NCBI RefSeq assembly: GCF_020905335.1
Contig: NZ_JAJJMN010000001.1
Coordinates: 248,001 to 312,000, forward strand
Origin: Flavobacterium lipolyticum
GTDB taxonomy: Bacteria > Bacteroidota > Bacteroidia > Flavobacteriales > Flavobacteriaceae
Reading direction: 5' to 3'
Length of the DNA: 64,000 nucleotides
Positions within the stretch are counted from its first letter, which is position 1; every line of letters starts with the position of its first letter. Below the pieces are notes generated by a model that saw only the letters and a list, made by a program, of their open reading frames with translations, did not search any database and was not told the origin of the DNA. A program made the position numbers and the translations under genes. This document shows, in pieces, positions 9,098 to 17,922 of this stretch.

Positions 9098-10039
9098 TTA
9101 ATTAAAAACAGCAATAGCCGTTTCGTAAACTTTCTTTTTTGAAATAGGATCAGTAAAATGGTAGATCAATCGTTCTGTATCTCCCACATTTTCCAGGGAA
9201 ACGAGTATTTCCATACTTTCTCCCGCATGTAGTGCTACTGTGCATCCGTTAGCCGATTCTGTTAGAGCAGTCTCACTCCCAAACCTCAGCTTCAGTTTTG
9301 CATTAGGCGGAAATACAATTTCATGAAGATATAATCCTGAATTGACCAGACGAAGCAGCACTGCCTCGTTTTTACGATCTAACGATTGTAAACCATTGGT
9401 TTCGGAAGCAACTTTACCATTAATCAAAAAATAATTGGGTTGGTAGGGAGGCAGAACAATAGGTTTATTTCGAGAATCGTATTCGGTACCCATGATGGCA
9501 TCGGTGTGCCATTTTGTATCCAGTTCGTTGCTGCACCAAAGAATTTCACGCAAAGACTCAGGCGCCAAAGGATCCTTTTCTTTTGGTTCAATAATAATGA
9601 GCCCAAACATTCCCGCCTGAAGGTTGAACGGATAATTTTCGGGACTGTAATACAAATAGGTACCCGGTTTTTCGGCCCGAAAAGAATAAAACCCATGCTC
9701 CATGTGATGAATGGCCTCTTTTTTCTTCATCACCTTATTGTTTTTATCCCATTGAACAAAATCAATTTCTTTGCAAAATAAAGAGACCGGATTTCCCTGC
9801 GAAATGCTCCAAAAATCAACCCGAACAGTATCGCCAACCTTTGCCCTTATCTCAGATCCCGGCAAAGTAACCTGCCCCGAAAGAGAGTTCGTAAAACCAA
9901 AAGTCCGGACAGAGACGTTATTTTTAAGCAGTAGTTTTCCTGTTGTTCTCCCGATCACTAAATGTTCGTTTTGAGAAAACAAAAACAGATTGCTTAGTAA
10001 AAAGCAAAAGAGCACTATGGATTTGGGGCATCCTTTCAT
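9098..10039 (-). CDS. Multicopper oxidase-like cupredoxin protein lacking clear copper ligands (313 aa)
   Basis: After a signal peptide (residues 1-22) come two cupredoxin-like beta domains with multicopper-oxidase spacing (VGDTVRVDFW, then GTYLYYSPENYPFNLQAGMFGLIIIEP). The positions that hold His-x-His in laccases are YYSP here, and no terminal HCHxxxH motif is present, so it probably does not carry the trinuclear centre. It is first in the operon with the Cys-containing protein and tyrosinase. It may bind copper weakly, deliver it, or be structural. Confidence 0.7.
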   Translation of the reverse strand: MKGCPKSIVLFCFLLSNLFLFSQNEHLVIGRTTGKLLLKNNVSVRTFGFTNSLSGQVTLPGSEIRAKVGDTVRVDFWSISQGNPVSLFCKEIDFVQWDKNNKVMKKKEAIHHMEHGFYSFRAEKPGTYLYYSPENYPFNLQAGMFGLIIIEPKEKDPLAPESLREILWCSNELDTKWHTDAIMGTEYDSRNKPIVLPPYQPNYFLINGKVASETNGLQSLDRKNEAVLLRLVNSGLYLHEIVFPPNAKLKLRFGSETALTESANGCTVALHAGESMEILVSLENVGDTERLIYHFTDPISKKKVYETAIAVFN

Positions 10040-10210
10040 TTCTTAACTTAAATCTTTCACTGCCAACACATTCGGCAATGCAATTCAAATTTAAAATTAA
10101 TGCCGGTTTTGAGACCCCGTAGAAATACCTGATTTTGTAGTAAAAATCTGCCTTGCGTTTTGTTTTTTAAGAATACAATTCTTCTTTGATGCGAATCGGG
10201 TTTTGAAGGA

Positions 10211-10837
10211 TCAGGGGAGGTAGAATTGTGGTGTGAGGTAGAAAACGGTGTCGATAAAGAATAGATTCCCTTGAAACGTCAAAACATTTTCATCATGTAA
10301 ATCTTCGAGAATAATACCCAATTCGGGATTAAAATAATCATTATTTCTAGTGCTAACAAAACCATTTGAAGTCAAAAAAACTTTTACATTTTCTAATTCT
10401 GTATCACTATCAGAATCTACGAATCTTTGCTCTACAACTGCATACAATATAGTATCCTGTTCCGAAAATCCAATTAATTGATATGCTGTGTCAGAAAAAA
10501 AATAATTATGCAGCAGTAAATTATTCAAATAATCTTCCCATGTTTCATAATAAATACTGTCATTCAATTTGATCACTTTATGCTTATTTTGAAGATACAC
10601 TTTTTGCTCAGCGCCCGAAGATATGAAAGCATTGATGTTAATTCCGGTAATCCAGAAAGAATTCCTTTCGCAGAATTCTTTTATTAACGCTGTTTCTTCA
10701 CTTTTGATTTGCTTGCCAGACTTAAGCGCTCTGCCTGTGCTCGTGCCTTTTCTAAGGTAACGGGAGACTGTTTGGATAGTATCTCCATGCCTAACTTGGC
10801 CCTTTCCTGAAATGATATTTTGTAGTTCATTTTTCAT
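10211..10837 (-). CDS. Small kinase-fold protein, polyvalent-protein kinase type (208 aa)
   Basis: The sequence has reduced kinase motifs in order: a glycine-loop-like SSGAEQKVYL, a lysine strand VIKLND, a hinge-like VVEQRFV, a catalytic loop EDLHDENV and a metal-binding FIDTVF in place of DFG. This resembles the Ser/Thr/Tyr kinase domain found in mobile-element polyvalent proteins, here as a free-standing gene. I use ATG 10837, not 10849, because a perfect TATATTTG -7 box ends at 10851 and would start transcription at about the upstream ATG. The genomic partner is unclear; the XRE gene beyond it is divergent. Confidence 0.65.
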   Translation of the reverse strand: MKNELQNIISGKGQVRHGDTIQTVSRYLRKGTSTGRALKSGKQIKSEETALIKEFCERNSFWITGININAFISSGAEQKVYLQNKHKVIKLNDSIYYETWEDYLNNLLLHNYFFSDTAYQLIGFSEQDTILYAVVEQRFVDSDSDTELENVKVFLTSNGFVSTRNNDYFNPELGIILEDLHDENVLTFQGNLFFIDTVFYLTPQFYLP

Positions 10838-10850
10838 GAAGTTTATCATG

Positions 10851-10858
10851 CAAATATA
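10851..10858 (-). promoter_or_regulatory. -7 box TATATTTG for the kinase-like gene; decides the start
   Basis: The minus strand reads TATATTTG, an exact TAnnTTTG match. Transcription would begin about 7 nt downstream, near 10843, which excludes ATG 10849 and favours 10837. Confidence 0.5.
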
Positions 10859-11021
10859 AATATTTTAAACTTACTATTTACCTGGCGAAATAAAGCCTTG
10901 TAAAAGTAAGAAAAAGAATATATTTATAACGGATAAAAAAACACCCGATAGTACATTACCAAATTAGCCTTGTATTTTACGGATCGCTGTTTTTATCAAA
11001 AAAAATAAATATCTTTGAATT

Positions 11022-11420
11022 ATGAGCACAGAAACCAGACCCAGAAATATTGGCCGAAATATCAGCCGTATCAGAGAACTTCGCGGTATGAAACAAGGAG
11101 CACTTGCAGATGCCATTGGCACAAGCCAGCAAACTATTTCAAGTATTGAAACCAGCGAAACTGTTGATTTCGAAAAATTGGTACAAATTGCAAAAGCACT
11201 TGGCGTAACAGTAGAAGCGATTGAAAATTTTACAGAGGAATCTGTTTTTAATTTCTTTAATAATTTTTACGATAATAGTTCAAGTCAAGGAAATAGCTTT
11301 AATCAAGGTATGAATGCTACTTTTAACCCTCTTGATAAAGTGATCGAGCTGTACGAACGTCTCGTTCAGGCCGAAAAAGATAAAGTCGAATATTTAGAGA
11401 AGTTGATGAAATTGAAATAA
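11022..11420 (+). CDS. XRE-family HTH transcriptional regulator (132 aa)
   Basis: Residues 8-65 form a Cro/CI-type helix-turn-helix (RIRELRGMKQGALADAIGTS, then QQTISSIE). After an Asn/Ser/Phe-rich linker (75-105) the last 25 residues form a charged helix or coiled coil (LYERLVQAEKDKVEYLEKL) likely used for dimerisation. A TATCTTTG -7-like box ends only 4 bp before the ATG, so the mRNA may be nearly leaderless. It diverges from the kinase-like gene and converges on the helicase. Its targets are not evident. Confidence 0.85.
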   Translation: MSTETRPRNIGRNISRIRELRGMKQGALADAIGTSQQTISSIETSETVDFEKLVQIAKALGVTVEAIENFTEESVFNFFNNFYDNSSSQGNSFNQGMNATFNPLDKVIELYERLVQAEKDKVEYLEKLMKLK

Positions 11421-11446
11421 GGGATTTTCTTTTTATATAAAATTGA

Positions 11447-11482
11447 GAAAAGCGCAAACTTTTGAGGGTTTGCGCTTTTTTA
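11447..11482. terminator. Bidirectional terminator between XRE and helicase genes
   Basis: AAAAGCGCAAAC pairs with GGTTTGCGCTTTT around a 7-nt loop, with T-runs on both strands. It serves the convergent XRE and helicase-nuclease genes. Confidence 0.8.
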
Positions 11483-11512
11483 ATTTTAAACTATTTTTGA
11501 AGAATTGAAATA

Positions 11513-14032
11513 TTATAAAGTAAATTGGCGTTTACTAACTATATCGCTTAAATAAGTATTTCTAAATAATGGCGGAGTAAAAAAATGTGCTACAAGTAAT
11601 TTAGAAATTTCCATTGGCGTAATTGCATTGACACCAATACCGCATATCGCATTAGCATATTGTGTCAAATTTTTTCTAATTTTTTCTAATGCTTGTTCGT
11701 CAATTACTTTTGTATTCTCGCTTGGATTAACATTGTAACCTTTTATTTTAGGACTTTGAAGTGTCACAAGTGTTTGTTTAGCAGTATCTCCATATTGTTT
11801 TTTAAACCATTCTCCTGATTGCAATAATTGACCAATATTGTCTCTTGTAATCTCTTCATGTATAGCCATTGATTTAGCTTCTAATATTAAGAAATGATTG
11901 TCAGTCATACCCCATAAAACATCTGGACCGTTACCAAATTCTAATTCTGGTTCCTGAGCATAAAATCCAATCATTCTTCCAACATTCGCTAAAGCATTTT
12001 CGAATTTAGTGTAATTGATATCTGGACTATATTTAAAGTTATTAAGTACTTCTTCTAAATAAATTTTGAAATCTTGAGATTTGCTAAATTCACTTAAAAA
12101 CTTTTTGACGTTAGAAGATTGTTCCTCGTGTACAGCAATTTTTGTATAATTATTTCCGAGTTTAGTTTGAAACATGTGAGTAGCATTTGCAGATGCAGCT
12201 AATTGTAAATCATTTGAAGCTACCTTATTCTCTAAATATAACAATTGTGCCGAAAATTGAAAATACCATCCTTTTTGTTTACTTGAAATCGGTATACCAT
12301 CAATTACTTTTTTTACAATTACATCTTTTGAACCTGAGTAATTTCTTGCTCGAAATAAATCAATTGCCTCTTTTTCATAGACTGCAATATTTATATTTTT
12401 TATTTTTTCTTCATTTAAAACATCAACATCAACTTTAGAAATTCCTTGTGAATGAAATGCTCTCCAGTCAATATTTTGAGACAAACAAAAATCAATTGTT
12501 TCTTTTATTGTCGTAATAGAATCTTCTTTACTTTCTTCATCTAACAACGTTAGCCCCATTTCAAGTTGCTTTCTTGTTACAGAGGTAAAATATTGCAAAT
12601 TATTTCTATTTCCTAAAAATTGAAGTAAATCATTCCCCATTAATATTACTGTACAAAAATCACTTCCTGATCGAACACCTCTTCCTAAACCTTGCTCGAT
12701 TATTTGTGCCTTTAGAGAAGCTTTTACACTATCGAGTCTCATTTCTGAATATAATTCTTTGGAAGATGTAAATGAAGGATAACCATCCATTATTAAAATT
12801 CTACACATGTCTCCATTTAAATCTACTCCATCATATCTATTAACCAACACATATAATCCTCCTTGTTTAGATTTAAGTTCAGTAATATTTTCATTTATGT
12901 CTCCATCATTTAACATTATTCCTCCATTTTTTATCCAAGGCTCAGCCTTGGAATATGATGGAACTAAAACGACAACATTAATGTTATTTTCAGAATATTC
13001 TTTTGCTAACTTATAAATATCATTATCAAATAAACTTGGATCAAATCTTTTCGGCGCTAAAATTAATCTTTGTCCAATATCTTTTCTATCTTTTGGTATT
13101 AAAGCGTTAATAATACTTTCTGAATTAATACCAAAATCCTTAATTAAATCGGTTTGATCTTCAAAAGTAGCTGAAAGAATATATCTATGTTTTGCTTCAA
13201 AAAATGATTTTACATTTTGGAATGGTACATGTATTGGAGCAATTTCAATTCCTTTTGGTCCTAAATAACAATCATAAGATAATAAATCATCTGCTATTAA
13301 TCCCCATTTAAATTTGAACTCATCGTCTGATGAAAACTTATTTAAAAGTGTTGTAACCTCCTCTTCCCTTTCGAACCAAGCCCAATAAGGCACTTTTAAA
13401 ATACTTGCAAATGGATCACCATCGATTAACCTTCTATATGTTCCAGGTGCTTGGTCCTTAAATTCAGCTTCAAAAATTTTAATTATTCTTTCACAAGCTT
13501 CATGCTTCCTTGGTAAATTAAGTGTAGTTGTATCTCTTGCCTTGTCTAAACAACTATGAGCATCATCAATAACGATAGACCCAATCTTAATTTGATCACG
13601 ATTAAATATTGATTTAGAATTAAATAGTTTTTGGAAAGTGCAAAGTAATATACTTTTACAATTATGAAAATCAGTAGGAAAGTCATTATTTTCATCTATT
13701 TCACAAACTGGAATACCGTAAAGTTCAGCTTGCTTTTTTGCTTGATCAAGTAATTGCCTATCTGGACATAAATATAAAGCAGTGCCAACACCCTCGTTCA
13801 TTTTTGAATGAAGCATTAGTAAACTAACAAGTGTTTTTCCTGAACCAGTATTCATCTTACAGAGAACATCCCTTTGATCTCTGATTAAATGCCATGAATT
13901 TAAAACCTCTTCCTGAATACCTCTCAAATAAGAATACCCTTCCTTATGAAAAAGACCTTGGAAAATATCTATTGGATGAATCGATAAATCCACATCATCA
14001 ATTGTAATTAATTTTTTAGCAAAAATGTTCAT
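11513..14032 (-). CDS. SF2 helicase fused to a PD-(D/E)xK-like nuclease domain (839 aa)
   Basis: The N-terminal half is a DExH helicase: Walker A G63-SGKT, Walker B D156-DAH, motif III SAT near 297 and motif VI QGLGRGVRS near 455. Near the C-terminus, GPD (about D704) followed 14 residues later by ILEAKS (E718, K720) matches the D...ExK arrangement of restriction-endonuclease-like nucleases. The same layout is known in stand-alone antiviral helicase-nucleases, so defence is a reasonable inference, but I cannot assign a named system. It is a single-gene transcription unit with its own promoter and terminator. Its upstream element is shared with an RlaP gene 6 kb away. Confidence 0.8.
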   Translation of the reverse strand: MNIFAKKLITIDDVDLSIHPIDIFQGLFHKEGYSYLRGIQEEVLNSWHLIRDQRDVLCKMNTGSGKTLVSLLMLHSKMNEGVGTALYLCPDRQLLDQAKKQAELYGIPVCEIDENNDFPTDFHNCKSILLCTFQKLFNSKSIFNRDQIKIGSIVIDDAHSCLDKARDTTTLNLPRKHEACERIIKIFEAEFKDQAPGTYRRLIDGDPFASILKVPYWAWFEREEEVTTLLNKFSSDDEFKFKWGLIADDLLSYDCYLGPKGIEIAPIHVPFQNVKSFFEAKHRYILSATFEDQTDLIKDFGINSESIINALIPKDRKDIGQRLILAPKRFDPSLFDNDIYKLAKEYSENNINVVVLVPSYSKAEPWIKNGGIMLNDGDINENITELKSKQGGLYVLVNRYDGVDLNGDMCRILIMDGYPSFTSSKELYSEMRLDSVKASLKAQIIEQGLGRGVRSGSDFCTVILMGNDLLQFLGNRNNLQYFTSVTRKQLEMGLTLLDEESKEDSITTIKETIDFCLSQNIDWRAFHSQGISKVDVDVLNEEKIKNINIAVYEKEAIDLFRARNYSGSKDVIVKKVIDGIPISSKQKGWYFQFSAQLLYLENKVASNDLQLAASANATHMFQTKLGNNYTKIAVHEEQSSNVKKFLSEFSKSQDFKIYLEEVLNNFKYSPDINYTKFENALANVGRMIGFYAQEPELEFGNGPDVLWGMTDNHFLILEAKSMAIHEEITRDNIGQLLQSGEWFKKQYGDTAKQTLVTLQSPKIKGYNVNPSENTKVIDEQALEKIRKNLTQYANAICGIGVNAITPMEISKLLVAHFFTPPLFRNTYLSDIVSKRQFTL

Positions 14033-14199
14033 ACTATATAATTAGTTTTAGTTATTAAATTAAAAAGCTATTTATGTTTTATCTCCATTCTCAATCGCTT
14101 TTACTTTAAAAAAGATTGCTAACAAAGATGAATAAGATTTAACTATACGTTTTACGGTTTTCCATAATCAATTATTTTTTTTAAAACTTTGTTTGCCTT

Positions 14200-14246
14200 C
14201 AAATATATATAATCAAAAAGCCTTCAAACCAAGTACAAACACCTGA
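14200..14246 (-). promoter_or_regulatory. Promoter of the helicase-nuclease with a shared 32-bp upstream element
   Basis: On the minus strand TATATTTG (14200-14207) is a perfect -7 box, preceded at suitable spacing by TTTG. The 32 bp at 14215-14246 match 20625-20656, upstream of an RlaP gene, at 28 of 32 positions (common core CAAGTAC and GCCTTCAAA on the plus strand). Confidence 0.55.
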
Positions 14247-14278
14247 TTTAATCAAGAGCTTTTTCTTAAGTTCCAAAA

Positions 14279-14322
14279 TAAAAACACTGCTCCGTAATTA
14301 TTTTGCGCGGCAGTGTTTTTGT
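14279..14322 (-). terminator. Terminator of the 14443-15702 gene
   Basis: AAAAACACTGC and GCAGTGTTTTT pair around an 18-nt loop in the 410-bp gap between the helicase start and the next minus-strand gene. The rest of that gap holds only the helicase promoter. Confidence 0.65.
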
Positions 14323-14442
14323 AGAAAAATGTCTTTTTGTTTAGTTTTGTTCGATTCCTTTGTCGAGACTTATTTTTCTTTAGATAATCCAACCAACAAA
14401 AAAATAGTATAATTGCAACTATACTTATTTACAGAGAATCTA

Positions 14443-15702
14443 TTATTTGGATACAATTTGAATCCCAACAGTAACTTTACCTGATCTGACTGCCTCATCA
14501 CTACCAAAAGAACTTAAGGTAGCAGCTACTCTGAATTGACTTAAAAAAGTTACCCCAATCATCAATCTCCCTTGAAAGAAAGGCTGTTTTTTTGCTAATT
14601 GTAAATTATCATAAACCGACTTTGAAGCAGCTATCACACTAAAATCACTGACAAGAAACACATTGAACTTCTTTTCAGTAGAATTTAATCCAAAATAAAG
14701 GTTAGCACCCAATGAAGAATTAAAAGTATTAGTATCTATTGCATCATTAAGTCCTTTTATTCCAAAAGCAGTTCTATTATTAAAAAAGGTATAAAGTGTT
14801 ATATCTTCATTCATAAAGGAATACACTGGTAGCTGATTTTGAATATAGAAATTTCCTCCTCCATTTAGTAATGTCTCCAATTGACTGCTTTGTGTTTGAT
14901 TCTCTTTTTCTTCTGGATCTTTTGGCGTTTTTTGATTGGATTGTAAAAGAGTACCAAAACTAGTTCGTACAGCCCAGAAAGTATCCGCAATCACTTCTGA
15001 CTGAATGACAGCTCCTAAGTCACTATAATTTAAGGCAGCAGAATTTAAAAAACTGGTTTTATTATCTTTAATGTTATACAGATTTTCAAAAAATGCACTA
15101 CTATTTCTGCTTGGGAAGGAAGGAAACCAATAATATGTTCCGTTTTTATTTTTCAATTCGCGATCTAAATCTTCAATTTGTTTGTTTAAACTTTTAATTT
15201 CAGCTATTTTTTCATATCCTTTTCGAATATCATTTAAGGTTTTACTTTCCTTCTTCTTTGCTTTAATTTCTGCTTTGATTTCTTTAATTTTATTACAGTA
15301 CAACTTATGATAAATAATAGTGTACTCTCTTTTTGTTGGAGGAATATCGGCTTCAATATCTTTTTGAAACTTGAATAATGCTTCAACTATTTTTTTATTT
15401 TGGTCAATGGTTACACTGTCCCTCTTCACTTCCTTCAGCAAATTGTTTTTTTCAACAGTATCTACATCAATTCCTAAACTGTTTAAACGTTCATTTTTTT
15501 GAAGCATTACACTTTCTAATTGCTTATTTCTTGCGACAATTTCAACAATTCCATTTGTAATAAAATCACTTAATTGTTTAGAAGCCTCATTATCTTTTAT
15601 TGACTTAACTGCTGAAAAATTTCTTTCTGCTAAAGTGGGTATTTGCGCTTGCGCCGTGACCGTACATAAAATAATTATAATAAATAGAATTTTAGTTTTC
15701 AT
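14443..15702 (-). CDS. Exported coiled-coil / beta-domain protein of unknown function (419 aa)
   Basis: A signal peptide (residues 1-20, ending AQA) is followed by a long Lys/Glu-rich coiled coil (about 40-180) and then a Phe/Ser/Asn-rich beta region (200-418) with alternating hydrophobics, as in outer-membrane barrels. I chose ATG 15702 because it puts the signal peptide at the start. It diverges from the LuxR-type two-component operon and shares with it a pair of inverted operator copies, so it is a likely target of that system. It is not a family I can name. Confidence 0.7.
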   Translation of the reverse strand: MKTKILFIIIILCTVTAQAQIPTLAERNFSAVKSIKDNEASKQLSDFITNGIVEIVARNKQLESVMLQKNERLNSLGIDVDTVEKNNLLKEVKRDSVTIDQNKKIVEALFKFQKDIEADIPPTKREYTIIYHKLYCNKIKEIKAEIKAKKKESKTLNDIRKGYEKIAEIKSLNKQIEDLDRELKNKNGTYYWFPSFPSRNSSAFFENLYNIKDNKTSFLNSAALNYSDLGAVIQSEVIADTFWAVRTSFGTLLQSNQKTPKDPEEKENQTQSSQLETLLNGGGNFYIQNQLPVYSFMNEDITLYTFFNNRTAFGIKGLNDAIDTNTFNSSLGANLYFGLNSTEKKFNVFLVSDFSVIAASKSVYDNLQLAKKQPFFQGRLMIGVTFLSQFRVAATLSSFGSDEAVRSGKVTVGIQIVSK

Positions 15703-15757
15703 GATTTCTATGTTTTTAGTTAACATCTCAAAAGTATCCTGATAACAGTATATCAAT

Positions 15758-15880
15758 CAATTACCCTTTTGGGTGATATTTAATTTTTTACAATTCTTAT
15801 TTTATTTTTTGTAAGTTTATTCTATAAATACCATTTGTCTTTTTTGAGTTAATTTCTAATATCACCCAAAAGGGTAATTG
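15758..15880. promoter_or_regulatory. Divergent regulatory region with two inverted 23-bp operator copies
   Basis: The 23 bp at 15758-15780 recur as an exact reverse complement at 15858-15880. Each copy contains the palindrome ACCCTTTTGGGT (ACCC-N4-GGGT), the kind of site bound by NarL/LuxR-type response-regulator dimers. One copy lies 56 bp from the exported-protein start and the other 48 bp from the response-regulator start, so each promoter has its own site. Binding by the adjacent regulator is inference. Confidence 0.7.
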
Positions 15881-15927
15881 CGGTCAATGAACTTATTGTA
15901 CAACTTTGTAAAAGAAAATGTAACACC

Positions 15928-16557
15928 ATGAAGATACAAGTAGCCATAGTAGAGGATGATAAGAATTACAATCAGGCCTTAAAAAATATCATCGATTTCC
16001 AGCAGGATATGGAATGTGTGGCTCAGTTTTTTAATGGTAAAAATGCTTTGCAAAAACTGGAAGCTCTGGAACCAGACGTGGTTTTAATGGATATTCAGTT
16101 GCAGGATTTATCAGGTATTGATCTTGTTTTTAAATTAACAGACGTAATGCCAGGCACCACCTTTGTTATGTGCACCAGTTTTGAAAATGACGAAAAAATA
16201 TTTTCGGCATTGCGTGCAGGTGCAAGTGGTTATCTGGTAAAAGGAGATCCGCTGGACAAGATAATTCAGGCAATTCAGGAAGCTCACAAAGGCGGTGCCC
16301 CTATGAGTTTTGCCATTGCAAAGCGCGTTTTACAACATTTTCAGGAAACAAAAGTACAAGTACAAACCTTATCGTTACTAACTGTAACCGAAAAAGAAGT
16401 TCTTGACTTGCTGGCGCAGGGACTTCTGTACAAAGAAATTGCCGATAAAAAAAATGTCACCATCGACACCATTAAAAAACACATTGGCAATATCTACCGA
16501 AAACTACAGGTAAGTAACAAAATTGAAGCAATTAACAAGTTTAACACCAAAAACTAG
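15928..16557 (+). CDS. LuxR/NarL-family response regulator (209 aa)
   Basis: The receiver domain (1-120) has the acidic pair D10/D11, the phosphoacceptor D55 (VLMDIQL) and the conserved lysine in LVKGDP. The C-terminal GerE/LuxR HTH (about 145-205) reads TVTEKEVLDLLAQGLLYKEIA, then TIKKHIGNIYRKLQ split across the recognition helix. It is first in a four-gene operon ending with its cognate histidine kinase, and probably binds the paired operators just upstream, giving autoregulation and control of the divergent exported protein. Confidence 0.9.
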   Translation: MKIQVAIVEDDKNYNQALKNIIDFQQDMECVAQFFNGKNALQKLEALEPDVVLMDIQLQDLSGIDLVFKLTDVMPGTTFVMCTSFENDEKIFSALRAGASGYLVKGDPLDKIIQAIQEAHKGGAPMSFAIAKRVLQHFQETKVQVQTLSLLTVTEKEVLDLLAQGLLYKEIADKKNVTIDTIKKHIGNIYRKLQVSNKIEAINKFNTKN

Positions 16558-16562
16558 AAATT

Positions 16563-17270
16563 ATGGACACACTAAAATCACAAGAAAAAGTTACTAAAAA
16601 AGCATTTTTAAAAAAATTTGAAACATTAGCACCAGTAGTTCTTAAAACTATGCCGGATGAGGAGGTTTATTTAAGAAATAAAGCCTTAAGAAAACTAGAA
16701 ATTCGCAATATGATTTATGATTTCTGTATCGATTCAAAAAATTTCATTTCTGAAATATCTAGTTCTTATGATAATGCCCCTGTAGAAGAAAAGAAGAAAT
16801 TAGATTACTTTAAAATATACTTCATACAAGATGATAATGATCGATTTTCAATTTGTTTTTCTATATCTTCTGTAGAAACCGAAAAATTTGGAGATAAAGA
16901 TTTCTTTTTCAAAATTAAGGCTAAAAAAATAGAAAAAATTGAGAAAGAAGACTTTATAAAATATAGTAACAATTATAAAAATAAATTACTTCAAACAATT
17001 AATACACAAACCAGGATTGGTGGTCTCCAAATCAAAAATACGGAAGCCGTTAGTTATAAACTTAAAGACCTCTATTTTTTTATTCTAAAACATTTTTTAA
17101 ATAACTCTAAACCTGAATCTAGTTACTCAGAATTGTTTTTTGAAATGATTAAATTTGAAGAAACTAATGAAGAGCCTACAAATCAAAATAAATTGAGTAT
17201 CGTTGTTCGTGCACAAAGTGTTTCAAAAGGCAAAGCTCAAGCATACGACTTTGGAAGAGTTTATCCTTAA
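16563..17270 (+). CDS. Hypothetical cytoplasmic protein in the two-component operon (235 aa)
   Basis: It lies 5 bp after the response regulator and 4 bp before the membrane protein, so it is firmly part of the operon. The sequence is Lys/Glu/Phe-rich without signal peptide, membrane helix or catalytic signature; the middle (80-150) has alternating hydrophobic strands. It is more AT-rich than the regulator. Position suggests an accessory signalling component, but I do not recognise the family. Confidence 0.65.
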   Translation: MDTLKSQEKVTKKAFLKKFETLAPVVLKTMPDEEVYLRNKALRKLEIRNMIYDFCIDSKNFISEISSSYDNAPVEEKKKLDYFKIYFIQDDNDRFSICFSISSVETEKFGDKDFFFKIKAKKIEKIEKEDFIKYSNNYKNKLLQTINTQTRIGGLQIKNTEAVSYKLKDLYFFILKHFLNNSKPESSYSELFFEMIKFEETNEEPTNQNKLSIVVRAQSVSKGKAQAYDFGRVYP

Positions 17271-17274
17271 CTAA

Positions 17275-17922
17275 ATGGAAGTATTACAAATTGTTTACAT
17301 AAGTTGTTTAAGCATAACAACACTAAAAGCAATAGTTTTGGGCTGGAAATATACATTTCCGGCTCAAAACTTTTTAGGTATTTATCTAATTGGGACTTTA
17401 AGTTTAGAAGTCTTTGGAGAAATTAAAGCCTACTTAAGGCAATTTGACTTTGCCGTTTATTATAATATATATGCACTATTCTGCATTTTATTTTTTGGAA
17501 TCTATTATTCAAAAATCTATATCGGAAATTTTAAGCGAATTGGGGCATTCGTTGCATTCATCCTTTTATCTTACTGTTTCATTTTTATTGATATTCTAAG
17601 CACAAAGTTTTTACCACAACTTGGAATATTGCTAGCTTTATTCTATATTTTTAATTCCATTTTGTGGTTTTATCAAAAGCTTCAGATTCCGGTTGAAGGT
17701 AAGATCACCGACGATCAGAATTTCTGGATTTCAACCGCTTTACTTTTCTGGAGTACTTACATTATTTTTAGGTTTACACCTATGTATTTATTTGAAAAAG
17801 AAGATCTGTTTTTCTTAGAAATTCTAAGAAAAATTAGCTCTGTAGTCAATTTTATCATGTATGCTTTATTTTATTATGCCCTTATAAAATATGAGCGAAT
17901 CACAAAAACCTCAACTAAATGA
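17275..17922 (+). CDS. Polytopic membrane protein, candidate sensor subunit (215 aa)
   Basis: Six or seven hydrophobic segments (about 1-20, 35-50, 60-80, 88-108, 115-135, 150-170, 185-205) fill the sequence with short loops, resembling a 7TM sensor. Its stop overlaps the kinase start by 4 bp (ATGA), so the two are translationally coupled. The kinase has only one membrane helix and no sensor domain, so this protein probably supplies input to it. No substrate can be inferred. Confidence 0.7.
   Translation: MEVLQIVYISCLSITTLKAIVLGWKYTFPAQNFLGIYLIGTLSLEVFGEIKAYLRQFDFAVYYNIYALFCILFFGIYYSKIYIGNFKRIGAFVAFILLSYCFIFIDILSTKFLPQLGILLALFYIFNSILWFYQKLQIPVEGKITDDQNFWISTALLFWSTYIIFRFTPMYLFEKEDLFFLEILRKISSVVNFIMYALFYYALIKYERITKTSTK

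Noticed and set aside
10841..10849. ATG 10849 as start of the kinase-like gene
   Set aside because: The -7 box ends at 10851, so transcription would begin at or after this ATG; 10837 is the usable start.
14281..14320. TTATTTTGCGCGG resembles the shared TGCGCA element
   Set aside because: It lies in the loop of a terminator hairpin, lacks the CAAAG part and second half-site, and is about 265 bp from the next start.
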